A stretch of DNA of 64,000 nt from positions 248,001 to 312,000 of the forward strand of contig NZ_JASZYU010000001.1 in NCBI RefSeq assembly GCF_030316825.1. Direction: 5' to 3'. This document shows positions 1 to 8,194 of the stretch, piece by piece (position 1 is the first letter of the stretch; each line of letters begins with the position of its first letter). The stretch is from Variovorax fucosicus (lineage in GTDB: Bacteria; Pseudomonadota; Gammaproteobacteria; Burkholderiales; Burkholderiaceae_C). Under the pieces are notes generated by a model. The model did not search any database. It saw only the letters and a program-made list of their open reading frames with translations, and was not told the DNA's origin. Both the position numbers and the translations under genes were made by a program.

Positions 1-198
1 CGCGAAAGGCACGCCGCGCTCGACCAGGCTCACGAAGGTGAGCGCCGCGAACAGCAACTGTGCGCCTTGCGCGAAATTGAGCACGCCCGAGGTCTTGTAG
101 ATCAGCACGAAGCCGATCGCCACGAGCGAATACATCACGCCGGAGAGCAGGCCGCCGATAAGCACCTCGGCGAAGAAGCTGAGGTCGGAGCCGTCCAT
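1..198 (-). CDS. Branched-chain amino acid ABC transporter permease (LivH-like), N-terminal part
   Basis: The first 66 codons of an inner-membrane permease are visible and the rest lies left of the window. The visible part has a hydrophobic first segment (VLIGGLLSGVMYSLVAIGF) followed by the LIYKTSGVLNFAQGA stretch that is characteristic of LivH-type permeases. Its ATG overlaps the TGA of the ATP-binding gene upstream by one base, so the two are translationally coupled. Substrate cannot be told: LivH-family permeases carry branched-chain amino acids but also amides, urea and aromatic acids. Confidence 0.85.
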   Translation of the reverse strand, partial: MDGSDLSFFAEVLIGGLLSGVMYSLVAIGFVLIYKTSGVLNFAQGAQLLFAALTFVSLVERGVPFA

Positions 199-1100
199 CA
201 GGCCCGACCCTCGGCGGCGTCATGCGCCACGCCCAGATAGGCGTCGATCACCACCGGGTCGTTGCGCACTTCGGCAGGTGTGCCGTCGGCGATCTTGCGG
301 CCGTAGTCGAGCACGGCCACACGATCCGACAGGCCAAGCACCACGCCGATGTCATGCTCGATCAGCAGGATGGTGGTGCCGAACTCGTCGCGTGCGGCGC
401 GCACGAAATGCGCCATCTCGCTCTTCTCGGTCACCGTCATGCCGGCCATCGGCTCGTCGAGCAGCAGCAATTGCGGCGAGGCGACCAGTGCGCGCGCCAG
501 CTCGACGCGCTTCTGCAGACCATAGGCCAACGTGCCGGCCAGCCGCTCGCTCACGGCGCCCAGCCCCAGGAAACCGATGATCGCGTCGGCCCGTGCGCGG
601 GCATCGCCGCGTTCGCGGCGCGCGCGGCCCAGGCCGATCAATTGCTCGATGAAGGTGGAGCGCGCCGCATCGACGCGGCCGAGCACGATGTTGTCGCGCA
701 CGCTCAAGCCCTTGAAGAGCGCCAGGTTCTGGAAGGTGCGTGCAACGCCCAGCCGCGCCAGCCGCGCGGTCGGCACGTGGCGAAAGCCGCGGCCGCCGAT
801 CCACACGTGCCCGCGGTCGGGCCGGTACAGCCCGCTGATGACGTTGACCAGGGAGCTCTTGCCGGCGCCGTTGGGGCCGATGATGGCGCGGATCTCTCCC
901 TTGGCGATCGAGAGGTTGACGCCCGACAGCGCGGTGACGCCACCGAAGGACAGGTCGATGCCCTCCAGCCGCAGCACGGCTGCGGTCGCGGTATCTTCCC
1001 CGGCCGGCGCCGTGCGACCCGCTGGCACGAAGGCCACCGGATCGACACCGAGCGAGACCGGCCCCGCCTCGAAGAAAAGATCGGGCATCGCGAGGTTCAT
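198..1100 (-). CDS. Branched-chain-type ABC transporter ATP-binding protein (LivG-like)
   Basis: A 300-residue ATPase energising a LivH/LivM-type importer. After a 37-residue non-conserved N-terminus it shows Walker A (GPNGAGKS), the Q-loop region (RTFQNLALFKGLSV), a degenerate signature (LAYGLQKR instead of LSYGQQR), Walker B (LLLLDEP) and the H-loop (IEHDI). I chose the ATG at 1100 because GGAGG lies about 8 bases before it. A longer in-frame ORF reaches 1196 but would overlap sfnG by 44 bases. It lies 52 bases after sfnG on the same strand, so it may belong to the sulfur operon, but which substrate it carries is unknown. Confidence 0.88.
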   Translation of the reverse strand: MNLAMPDLFFEAGPVSLGVDPVAFVPAGRTAPAGEDTATAAVLRLEGIDLSFGGVTALSGVNLSIAKGEIRAIIGPNGAGKSSLVNVISGLYRPDRGHVWIGGRGFRHVPTARLARLGVARTFQNLALFKGLSVRDNIVLGRVDAARSTFIEQLIGLGRARRERGDARARADAIIGFLGLGAVSERLAGTLAYGLQKRVELARALVASPQLLLLDEPMAGMTVTEKSEMAHFVRAARDEFGTTILLIEHDIGVVLGLSDRVAVLDYGRKIADGTPAEVRNDPVVIDAYLGVAHDAAEGRA

Positions 1101-1152
1101 TGGAAAACCTCCGCCTTCGGCTGCGGTATTCGCCTTGGGGCGGCCCGGCGGC

Positions 1153-2289
1153 TCATGCCACGGCTTCCAGCACTGGCTGAGTCGGGCGGCCTGCATGCGC
1201 GGCCTGTTCGGCCTCGAGCTTGCGCACCAGTGGCAACACCTTCTCGCCGAAATACTCCACCTCTTCGATGAAGTGCAGGAAGCCCGTCAGGATCAGGTCG
1301 ACGCCGATGGCCTTGAGTGCCACGATGCGCTCTGCTATCTGCTGCGGCGTGCCGATCAGATTGGTGCGAAAGCCGTCGTTGTACTGAACGAGATCCTCGA
1401 AGGTGGACTTGGCCCAGTTGCCCTCTCCTTCGGGCGATGCCTTGCCGGCCTGCTTGACCGCATCGCCAAAAGCATGAACCGCCTCGACGTGCGCGTGCTT
1501 GATGATGTCGGCCAGCACCGCCTTCGCTTCTTCTTCGGTGTCGCGGGCGATGACGAAGGCGTTCACGCCGATACGCACCGTGTGGCCGTTCCCTGCCGCC
1601 TTGGCCTGGATGTCGTCGATCTGGGTCTTCAGGTTCTCGGTCGTGTTGCCGTTGGTGAAGTACCAGTCCGACACGCTGGCCGCGTTGTCGCGCGCGGCGC
1701 GCGAGCTGCCGCCCTGGAAGATCTCGGGGTGGGGCTTCTGCAACGGCTTCGGGCTCAGCGTGTAGTCGGTGAAGCGGTAGAAGTCGCCCTTGAAGGTGAA
1801 GTTGTCCTGCGTCCAGATGCCCTTGAGCGCGCGGATGAATTCGTTGGAGCGGCGGTAGCGCTCGTCATGCTCCAGCCACGGCTCGCCGATGGCCTGGAAC
1901 TCGCCCTTGAACCAGCCGCTCACCACGTTGATGGCAATGCGGCCGTTGGAGATGTGGTCGATGGTGGCGATCTGCTTGGCCACCACGGCCGGGTTCCACG
2001 GGCCGGGCAGGATCGCGGCCAGCACCTTGAGCTTGGTTGTCGCATGCAGCAACGCCTGGCTGAAGGACACCGACTCGTGCTGGTACTCGGCGCCATAGCC
2101 GGCGGTAAAGCGGATCTGGCTCAGCGCGTATTCGAAGCCGGCCTTCTCGGCCGCGAGCGCAAGGCGCTGGTTGTACTCGAGGCTCCAGTCGGTGCGCTGC
2201 TCGATGGTGCTGACCACGAGGCCGCCGCTGACGTTGGGCACCCAGTACGCGAACTTGACGGGGGCTGGGGTGGAAGACGGTTGGCTCAT
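1153..2289 (-). CDS. sfnG: FMNH2-dependent dimethyl sulfone monooxygenase SfnG
   Basis: A 378-residue luciferase-like (bacterial LLM class) flavin monooxygenase. SfnG oxidises dimethyl sulfone to methanesulfinate with reduced FMN, feeding organosulfur into sulfite assimilation. The N-terminus KFAYWVPNVSGGLVVS and the blocks QIRFTAGYGAEYQHE, AILPGPWNP, NVVSGWFKGEF and EPWLEHDERYRRS are typical of the SfnG/SsuD group. Length fits the family. It follows msuE by 35 bases on the same strand; MsuE would supply the FMNH2, which strongly supports the assignment. In pseudomonads such genes are induced in sulfur starvation; nothing in the sequence proves this here. Confidence 0.92.
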   Translation of the reverse strand: MSQPSSTPAPVKFAYWVPNVSGGLVVSTIEQRTDWSLEYNQRLALAAEKAGFEYALSQIRFTAGYGAEYQHESVSFSQALLHATTKLKVLAAILPGPWNPAVVAKQIATIDHISNGRIAINVVSGWFKGEFQAIGEPWLEHDERYRRSNEFIRALKGIWTQDNFTFKGDFYRFTDYTLSPKPLQKPHPEIFQGGSSRAARDNAASVSDWYFTNGNTTENLKTQIDDIQAKAAGNGHTVRIGVNAFVIARDTEEEAKAVLADIIKHAHVEAVHAFGDAVKQAGKASPEGEGNWAKSTFEDLVQYNDGFRTNLIGTPQQIAERIVALKAIGVDLILTGFLHFIEEVEYFGEKVLPLVRKLEAEQAAHAGRPTQPVLEAVA

Positions 2290-2324
2290 GAAAAGGTTCC
2301 TGTCTGTGAACGGTCGATCGGGCT

Positions 2325-2918
2325 TCAGGCGACGAGCGCCACGGGCGCCGGCTTGCGGATGGCGGGGACGGCGGCCGGCGAGGCATCGCGCAGTTGCGGC
2401 ACGGCGCGCGCCACGGCGAGTGCGATGCGTTCGCGCAGCGCGGGGTTGGCGATCTCGTAGCCCTCGAAATCCTTCTCGACCGCGTAGACGCCGATGGGCA
2501 GCGTGCGCGCCTGGAAGAAGCTGAAAAGCGGGCGCAACTGGTGGTCGATGACCAGCGCATGGCGGTCGCTGCCGCCGGTGGCCGCGAGCAGTACGGGCTT
2601 GTCCGTCAGCGCTTCGTGATGAACGAAGTCGAACAGGTGCTTGAAAAGACCTGTGTACGAACCCCGATAGACAGGGCTCGCCACCAGCAACAGGTCGGCC
2701 GACTCGATGGCCGCAATGCTCTCTTCAACGGCGGCTGGCAACTGGTTGCGGTACAGCACGCCGGCAAACTGCGGGCCGATCTCGCCGAGCGAGATCACGC
2801 GCGCGTCGATGGAAATCTCGTCGCCGAGCGCAGCCAGCAGTTGATCGATCAGCACCAGCGTGCGCGAGGGACGTTGCAGGCTGCCGGACACGGCAACCAC
2901 TTTCAGTTTTCGACTCAT
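2325..2918 (-). CDS. msuE: NAD(P)H-dependent FMN reductase MsuE
   Basis: A 197-residue flavodoxin-fold reductase of the SsuE/MsuE family that hands reduced FMN to a two-component monooxygenase. It starts with the phosphate-binding loop VVAVSGSLQRPSRT, has the ASPVYRGSYTGLFKHLFDF flavin-side motif, and shows LLAATGGSDRHALVIDHQLRP near residue 110, a hallmark of this family. Placed directly before sfnG with a 35-base gap, it is almost certainly its partner. The C-terminal 25 residues are Ala/Pro-rich and not conserved. Confidence 0.93.
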   Translation of the reverse strand: MSRKLKVVAVSGSLQRPSRTLVLIDQLLAALGDEISIDARVISLGEIGPQFAGVLYRNQLPAAVEESIAAIESADLLLVASPVYRGSYTGLFKHLFDFVHHEALTDKPVLLAATGGSDRHALVIDHQLRPLFSFFQARTLPIGVYAVEKDFEGYEIANPALRERIALAVARAVPQLRDASPAAVPAIRKPAPVALVA

Positions 2919-3090
2919 GTTGATAGGACCTCTGTTTGGAAGCTGCGATGGATTCGCACCGGGGACGACGAGGAGACACTCACCCTCGAAGGCGGGAGCC
3001 GCGATTCTTCAGGCATCCGCGCAGGAAGCGAAGCACGGAATCCGCATACGCTGAGCCGGTTTTGTTCTATGGATCGGGTTCGGCGGTCGA

Positions 3091-3915
3091 CTACTGAAGG
3101 AACGTGGGCTTCGCGTAGCCCTGGAACTTGCTGTCGACCACGGCCTGGAACGCCTTGGAGCGGTAGGCCTCGACCAGATCCTTCGCCCATGGCGAGTCCT
3201 TGTCGGCGCGCTTGACGGCCACCACATTGAGGTAATGGTCCGGCGTCTTCTCGAGGGCCACCGCTTCGGTCAGCTTCAGGCCGGACGAGATGGCGAAGTT
3301 GCCGTTGATGATCGCGTACTCGGTGTCGCCCAGCGAACGCGGCAGCTGCGCCGCCTCGAGCGGGATGAACCTGAGCTTGCGCGGGTTCTGGTCGATGTCC
3401 TTTTCCGAGGCACGGATCGGATCGATGCCCGCCTTCAAAGTGACCAGCCTGTTCTGCTCCAGCAGCACCAGGGCGCGGGCCAGGTTGCTCGGGTCGTTGG
3501 GCAGCGTGAAGCGGTCGCCCTCCCTCGCTTCGGCCAGCGTCTTGCGCTGGGTCGAGTAGACGCCGAGCGGCGCGATCGGGCCCTGCACCAGTTCGACGAG
3601 GTCGAGCTTCTGGTCGGCGGTGAACTTCTTCAGGTAGACGATGTGCTGGAAGAAGTTGGCGTCGAGCGATCCTTGCGCCAGCGCCAGGTTGGGCTGCACG
3701 TAGTCGTTGAACTCGACCAGCTTCACCTTGTAGCCCTTCTTCTCGAGGATCGGAACGATGCCCTGCTTGAGCTGGTCGATGTTGGAGCCGGCGGTGCCGC
3801 CGATGACGAGTTCTTTCTTCGCGGCCTGTGCGCCGGCTTGCAGCGGCAAGGCGCCGAAGGAAAGGGCCACCAGCGAAAGTGCGAGAACGGAACGGCGAAG
3901 CAAAACGGTTTTCAT
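3091..3915 (-). CDS. metQ: MetQ/NlpA-family periplasmic substrate-binding protein
   Basis: A 274-residue receptor for a methionine-type ABC importer. A signal peptide (residues 1-30, likely cut after AGAQA) has no lipobox cysteine, so the protein should be soluble in the periplasm rather than a lipoprotein like E. coli MetQ. Family blocks present: VEFNDYVQPNLALAQGSLDANFFQH, PLGVYS, FTLPNDPSNLARALVLLE, PLEAAQLPRSL and YAIINGNFA. It follows metI by 38 bases and precedes msuE by 172 bases. Next to msuE-sfnG the substrate may be an organosulfur compound rather than methionine; that is inference. Confidence 0.9.
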   Translation of the reverse strand: MKTVLLRRSVLALSLVALSFGALPLQAGAQAAKKELVIGGTAGSNIDQLKQGIVPILEKKGYKVKLVEFNDYVQPNLALAQGSLDANFFQHIVYLKKFTADQKLDLVELVQGPIAPLGVYSTQRKTLAEAREGDRFTLPNDPSNLARALVLLEQNRLVTLKAGIDPIRASEKDIDQNPRKLRFIPLEAAQLPRSLGDTEYAIINGNFAISSGLKLTEAVALEKTPDHYLNVVAVKRADKDSPWAKDLVEAYRSKAFQAVVDSKFQGYAKPTFLQ

Positions 3916-3953
3916 GGGATGGCGAAAGAGAAGAGAAAGAGGAAGAAAAAGAT

Positions 3954-4616
3954 TCAGCGCTTGTCGAGCCGGCGCGCAGCGGTGTTGCCCGCAAATTGGA
4001 GGATCTGCACCAGCACCACCAGCAGCGCCACGGTGAGCACCATCACGTCGGTCTGGAAGCGGTAGTAGCCGTAGCGGATCGCGAGGTCGCCGATGCCACC
4101 GCCGCCCACCACTCCGGCAATCGCCGAGTACGACAGGAAGCTCACCGACAACACGGTGAACGCCAGCACCAGGCCCGAACGCGCCTCGACGATGAGCACC
4201 CGCCAGATGATCTGCAGCTCGGTCGCGCCCATGGCGTGCGCGGCCTCGATGACGCCGCGCGGCACCTCGCGCAAACACTGGTCGACCAGCCGCGCCAGGT
4301 AGGGGATGGCGGCGACGGACAGCGGCACCGCAGCGGCCAGCGGCCCGATCGACGTGCCCGCGATGAGCCGCGTGAAAGGCACCAGCGCGACCAGCAGGAT
4401 GATGAAGGGAAACGACCGCACCGTGTTCACGGTCCAGTTCAACACCAGGAACACCGGCTTGTTGGCCAGCGACTGGCCGGGACTGAGCAGAAACAGGAGG
4501 ATGCCGAGCGGCCCGCCGATCAGCAGCGCGGCGCCGAGGCCGATCGCCAGCATCATGAAGGTCTGCCCGATGGCCAGCCCGAGCTCGGGCAGGATGGCGA
4601 CGATGTTCTCAGGCAT
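3954..4616 (-). CDS. metI: Methionine-type ABC transporter permease MetI
   Basis: A 220-residue inner-membrane permease with five predicted membrane segments. It carries the EAA-type loop that docks on the ATPase (CLREVPRGVIEAAHAMGATELQI) and the MetI-typical start (GLAIGQTFMMLAIG) and end (SYSAIAGVVGGGGIGDLAIRYGYYRF). Length matches MetI. Its first eight bases overlap the 3' end of metN, so metN-metI-metQ form one translationally coupled importer operon on the minus strand. Confidence 0.93.
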   Translation of the reverse strand: MPENIVAILPELGLAIGQTFMMLAIGLGAALLIGGPLGILLFLLSPGQSLANKPVFLVLNWTVNTVRSFPFIILLVALVPFTRLIAGTSIGPLAAAVPLSVAAIPYLARLVDQCLREVPRGVIEAAHAMGATELQIIWRVLIVEARSGLVLAFTVLSVSFLSYSAIAGVVGGGGIGDLAIRYGYYRFQTDVMVLTVALLVVLVQILQFAGNTAARRLDKR

Positions 4617-5514
4617 ATGCCACTCCCTGTGCGCCGGCGCGGTGCGGCGATCCGGATTTCACTGAAAGGGCCACGGCCGGCGCGGCCGGCACTTGGGGGC
4701 GGCCCGCTTCTCGCTCATCGCGCTCGCGCCGCCGCACCAGCGCGTCGATCTCGCGTCCCAGTGCGGTCAGGCGACCCGACGACGGCGCGTCGACCTCGAA
4801 CTGCTCGACCAGTTCGCCCTGTTCGAGGATCGCCACATGCCGGCAGAGCGCCTCCACCACCGACAGTTCGTGCGTCACGATGACGATGGTCACGCCGATC
4901 TTCCGGTTGATGTCACGCAAGGTCTGCAGCAGTTCGCGCGTGGTCTCGCTGTCGAGCGCCGAGGTCGGCTCGTCGCACAGCAGCACCTGCGGTCGCGGTG
5001 CGAGCGCACGGGCGATGGCCACCCGCTGCTTCTGCCCGCCAGAGAGCTGCGCCGGATAGCTGTCGATCTTCTCTTCGAGCCCCACCAGCTTCAGGCACTC
5101 GCGCACGCGCGCCTGAATCGCGGCGCGCGAGTGATGGCCGTGGATCTTCAAGGGAAACGCGACGTTGTCGGCCACGGTCGCGTTCTGGATCAGGTTGAAC
5201 TGCTGGAAGATCATGCCGAGGGTCTGGCGGGTGTCGCGCAGTTCGCGGCGCGACAGCGTCATGAGATCGCGTCCACCCACGATCACCTTGCCGGCGTCCG
5301 GGCGCTCCAGCAGGTTGATCAGGCGCAGCAGGGTCGACTTGCCCGCACCGCTCTTGCCGATCAATCCGAAGATGTCACCGGCATGGATGTCGAGCGAGAG
5401 CGAGCGGACGGCGTCGAACACTTCGCCGCTGGGCAGCGCGAACGATTTCTGGACGGCTTCGAGCCGGATCACCGGCGCCGTGTCGGGCGGATGGATGTGG
5501 GAGGTAGCAGTCAT
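4609..5514 (-). CDS. metN: Methionine-type ABC transporter ATPase MetN, short form
   Basis: A 301-residue ATPase for the MetI/MetQ importer. It shows Walker A (GKSGAGKST), the Q-loop (MIFQQFNLI), signature LSGGQKQR, Walker B (VLLCDEPTSALD) and the H-loop (VTHEL). I chose the ATG at 5514 (start of MTATSHIHPPDT) because homology begins just after it; an in-frame ATG at 5571 adds 19 unlikely residues. The ATPase core ends near residue 250, and only about 50 Ala/Arg/Pro-rich residues follow. E. coli MetN (about 343 residues) has a C-terminal NIL/ACT-like domain that binds methionine and shuts transport; that domain appears to be missing here. Confidence 0.9.
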   Translation of the reverse strand: MTATSHIHPPDTAPVIRLEAVQKSFALPSGEVFDAVRSLSLDIHAGDIFGLIGKSGAGKSTLLRLINLLERPDAGKVIVGGRDLMTLSRRELRDTRQTLGMIFQQFNLIQNATVADNVAFPLKIHGHHSRAAIQARVRECLKLVGLEEKIDSYPAQLSGGQKQRVAIARALAPRPQVLLCDEPTSALDSETTRELLQTLRDINRKIGVTIVIVTHELSVVEALCRHVAILEQGELVEQFEVDAPSSGRLTALGREIDALVRRRERDEREAGRPQVPAAPAVALSVKSGSPHRAGAQGVAYA

Positions 5515-5661
5515 GCGGCGTGCAGGTCGGGCCCGGCAAAAGACGGCGAGTATGGAAACGAGCCGCTGCAAATGGAACGACGCATTCGGAGCGTGCTTAT
5601 GCGTTTTCCTTCGTTCCGGAACGCGTCGGCGGCGGGCACAGTCGCGCCTCTTTCACACGAC
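5515..5661. promoter_or_regulatory. Divergent intergenic region between metN and the second metQ-like gene
   Basis: The 147-base gap must hold the promoters of both the metNIQ operon (left) and the second receptor (right). It contains a short palindrome TTCCGGAA and AT-richer runs around 5595-5615, but I cannot point to convincing -35/-10 pairs or a known CysB/SfnR site. Confidence 0.4.
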
Positions 5662-6498
5662 ATGCCAACCACCATGCTGCTTCCCGTCCGCCGCCGCGCC
5701 GCGATGATCGCTGCGATCTCCCTGGCCTCCGCTGCCCTCTTCACCGCCAGCGGCACCCTGCACGCGCAGGAGAAGAAAACCCTCAAGGTCGGCGTCTCCG
5801 TCGGCAGTGGCGAGCAGATCTTCGAGGTGGTCAAGAAGGCGGCGGCGCGCGAAGGCCTGACGCTCGACGTCATCGTCTTCAACGACTACCAGTTGCCCAA
5901 CGCGGCGCTGGCGGCCGGCGACCTCGATGCCAACGCCTTCCAGCACCAGCCGTTCCTGGACAACCAGAACAAGTCGCGCGGCTTCGACATCGTGCCGGTC
6001 GGACTCACCATCACCGCGCCGCTGGGCTTCTATTCGCGCAAGATCAAGTCGATCGATGCATTGCCGGACGGCGCCTCGGTCGGCATCCAGAACGATCCAT
6101 CGAACGGCAACCGCGCCCTGCTCCTGCTGCAGGAGGCCAAGCTCATCACGCTCAAACCCGAGGCAGTGAAGAACAACACTGCAACGCCGCTCGACGTGGT
6201 GTCGAACCCCAAGAAGCTGAAACTGGTTCCACTCGATGCTGCGCAGCTCCCGCGCTCGCTCGACGACCTGACCATTGCGTCCATCAACAACGACTACGCC
6301 GAGAAGGCCGGTCTCACGCTGGCCAGGGACGGCGTGATCAAGGAATCGCCGAAGGGGCCCTACGCCAACATCATCGCGGTGCGGCGGGCCGACAAGGACA
6401 AGCCCTGGGCACAGCAGCTCGTGAAGGCCTATCACTCGCCCGAGGTGAAGAGCTTCATCGAGACGAAGTTCAACGGCGCGCTCGTGCCGGCTTTCTGA
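5662..6498 (+). CDS. Second MetQ/NlpA-family substrate-binding protein
   Basis: A 278-residue periplasmic receptor, a diverged paralogue of the product of 3091-3915. The signal peptide (MLLPVRRRAAMIAAISLA to about HAQ at residue 35) has no lipobox cysteine. Conserved blocks: VIVFNDYQLPNAALAAGDLDA, APLGFYS, GIQNDPSNGNRALLLL and PLDAAQLPRSLDDL. Two ATGs fit (5662 and 5674), neither with a clear ribosome site; I took the first. It is divergent from metN and has no transporter genes of its own, so it may be an alternative receptor for the MetNI channel with a different specificity. Confidence 0.86.
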   Translation: MPTTMLLPVRRRAAMIAAISLASAALFTASGTLHAQEKKTLKVGVSVGSGEQIFEVVKKAAAREGLTLDVIVFNDYQLPNAALAAGDLDANAFQHQPFLDNQNKSRGFDIVPVGLTITAPLGFYSRKIKSIDALPDGASVGIQNDPSNGNRALLLLQEAKLITLKPEAVKNNTATPLDVVSNPKKLKLVPLDAAQLPRSLDDLTIASINNDYAEKAGLTLARDGVIKESPKGPYANIIAVRRADKDKPWAQQLVKAYHSPEVKSFIETKFNGALVPAF

Positions 6499-6639
6499 AG
6501 CAGCTACGAGGCCCGGCGCGGCCCGCTCGTGATCGCCGCAGCCGGCCATCACGTCTGCCAAGGGTCACAAGCATGTCAACGACCTGACACGACATACGGC
6601 CAGCATTGCGCGCATTCCATCACTCGACCGGGCAATGAC

Positions 6640-8019
6640 ATGCGTTCGATTCCATCCTTCGTGCGGCACGCCCTCACGCCGCTCACCGCGTCCTTGCTGC
6701 TGACCGCCGGTGCCGCGCATGCGCAGATGCTGATCGGCTGGGCCCAGATGCCGGCCGCCACCTTCGCCGACGGCCCGACCTCCGGGCAGTTCACCGCGCC
6801 CAACCCCTACGGCACGAACGTGCCGCCATACTTTGACAAGCAGCCCGTTCAGGGTTTTTCGGGCGTGCTCGAGGGGCCGCGCAAGGACGTGTTCCAGTTC
6901 CTGGTCGACAACGGCTTCGGCTCGCAGGCGAGCTCGGCCGACGCGCTGCTGCGCAGCTATGCGCTGCACATTCTCTGGCGCACGCCCAAGGGCGGCCGCG
7001 GCACGGTCGAGCCGGCCGACCTGGACAGCGGCAAGATTCGCCCACGGTTCGACGCGCGCACGCGACTGCAGTTGAACGATGCGCACCGCAAGCTGACGAT
7101 CCCGATCCAGGCCGACTACGCGAACTACTACAACAATCCGGTCAAAGCGCCGGTCGACCCCGGCATCCGAGCCGGCCGCCTGCTCACCGGCGCCGACTTC
7201 GACGTCGAGTCGTTCCGCCGCGACCGCCAGGGCAACTACTGGTTCGGCGACGAGTTCGGCCCTTACCTGATCAAGACCGATGCAAATGGCACCGTGCTGC
7301 GCAGCGAGATCTCGCTACCGGGCGTCTACGCGCCGCAGCACAAGGACGTGATCGCAGGCAAGGTGACGGCAAACCTGCCGAGCTCGGGCGGCTTCGAAGG
7401 CATGGCGATCAACAAGAGCGAGACCAGGCTCTACACGCTGCTCGAAGGCCTTGTGGCCGGCGACCCCGACAAGACGCGCCGCATCAACGAATTCGATCTC
7501 GCGAATGAACGCTACACCGGTCGCAGCTACGTCTATCCGCTCGATCCGAACGGCACCAACATCGGCGACATGGTCGCGGTCGACGACCGCCGCTTCATCG
7601 TGCTCGAGCGCAACGGCAGCACGGCCACCTCGCCGAATTCGACCCCATTCAAGAAGGTGTTCCTGATCGACCTGCAGGGCGTGCCCGACGGCGGCACGGT
7701 GCGCAAGACCGAACTCGTCGATCTGATGAACCTCGCCGATCCGTTCGACCTGAACGCCGACGGCCAGACGACTTTCACGTTCCCGTACACGACGATCGAG
7801 GACGTGCTGGTGCTGGACCCCCGCACGATACTTGTCGTCAACGACAACAACTTCCCGTATGGCGGCGGACGCGAGCTGGCGTCCGACAACACCGAGTTCC
7901 TGAAGATCCGCCTGCCGTTCTCGCTGACGAGCGACGACGAAAATCGCGATCACCACGGCCATGCCTTCCCGCGCGATCGCGACCATCGCGCAGGAAGCTA
8001 CGACTGGAACGACGAGTGA
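6640..8019 (+). CDS. Exported phytase-like esterase-domain protein
   Basis: A 459-residue secreted protein with a signal peptide (residues 1-26, AAHA then QM). The region from about residue 180 onward matches the family called 'esterase-like activity of phytase', a beta-propeller fold: GADFDVESFRRDRQGNYWFGDEFGP, then SSGGFEGMAINKSETRLYTLLEG, and a final VLDPRTILVVNDNNFPY. Members are periplasmic or extracellular and often respond to phosphate, but the reaction is not established. The last 30 residues are rich in Asp, His and Arg (DDENRDHHGHAFPRD), possibly metal-binding. The start was chosen because the signal peptide begins there. Confidence 0.8.
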   Translation: MRSIPSFVRHALTPLTASLLLTAGAAHAQMLIGWAQMPAATFADGPTSGQFTAPNPYGTNVPPYFDKQPVQGFSGVLEGPRKDVFQFLVDNGFGSQASSADALLRSYALHILWRTPKGGRGTVEPADLDSGKIRPRFDARTRLQLNDAHRKLTIPIQADYANYYNNPVKAPVDPGIRAGRLLTGADFDVESFRRDRQGNYWFGDEFGPYLIKTDANGTVLRSEISLPGVYAPQHKDVIAGKVTANLPSSGGFEGMAINKSETRLYTLLEGLVAGDPDKTRRINEFDLANERYTGRSYVYPLDPNGTNIGDMVAVDDRRFIVLERNGSTATSPNSTPFKKVFLIDLQGVPDGGTVRKTELVDLMNLADPFDLNADGQTTFTFPYTTIEDVLVLDPRTILVVNDNNFPYGGGRELASDNTEFLKIRLPFSLTSDDENRDHHGHAFPRDRDHRAGSYDWNDE

Positions 8020-8026
8020 ACAAACG

Positions 8027-8050
8027 ATCGCTTCCCTAGCCGGAGGCGAT
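8027..8050 (+). terminator. Hairpin after the phytase-like gene
   Basis: ATCGCTTCC and GGAGGCGAT form a 9-bp stem (one G-U pair) with a 6-base loop, seven bases after the stop codon at 8019. No T-run follows, so it is either a weak terminator or a 3' stabiliser. Confidence 0.35.
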
Positions 8051-8194
8051 TGGCCGAACAAGCTGTCACGCGCATGACGCCATCGACATCCATCCTCAGT
8101 TGTGGGGATGGCTTTCGCCGGCCCCCGCACCATGCTTCGAGCCGCGGGCAAATCTGTCGTCAACCCCAGTGAAGCACAGCGAGAGGGAAGAGAG

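Noticed and set aside
532-2460. 642-residue plus-strand frame
   Set aside because: Antisense of livG, sfnG and msuE, which are recognisable proteins.
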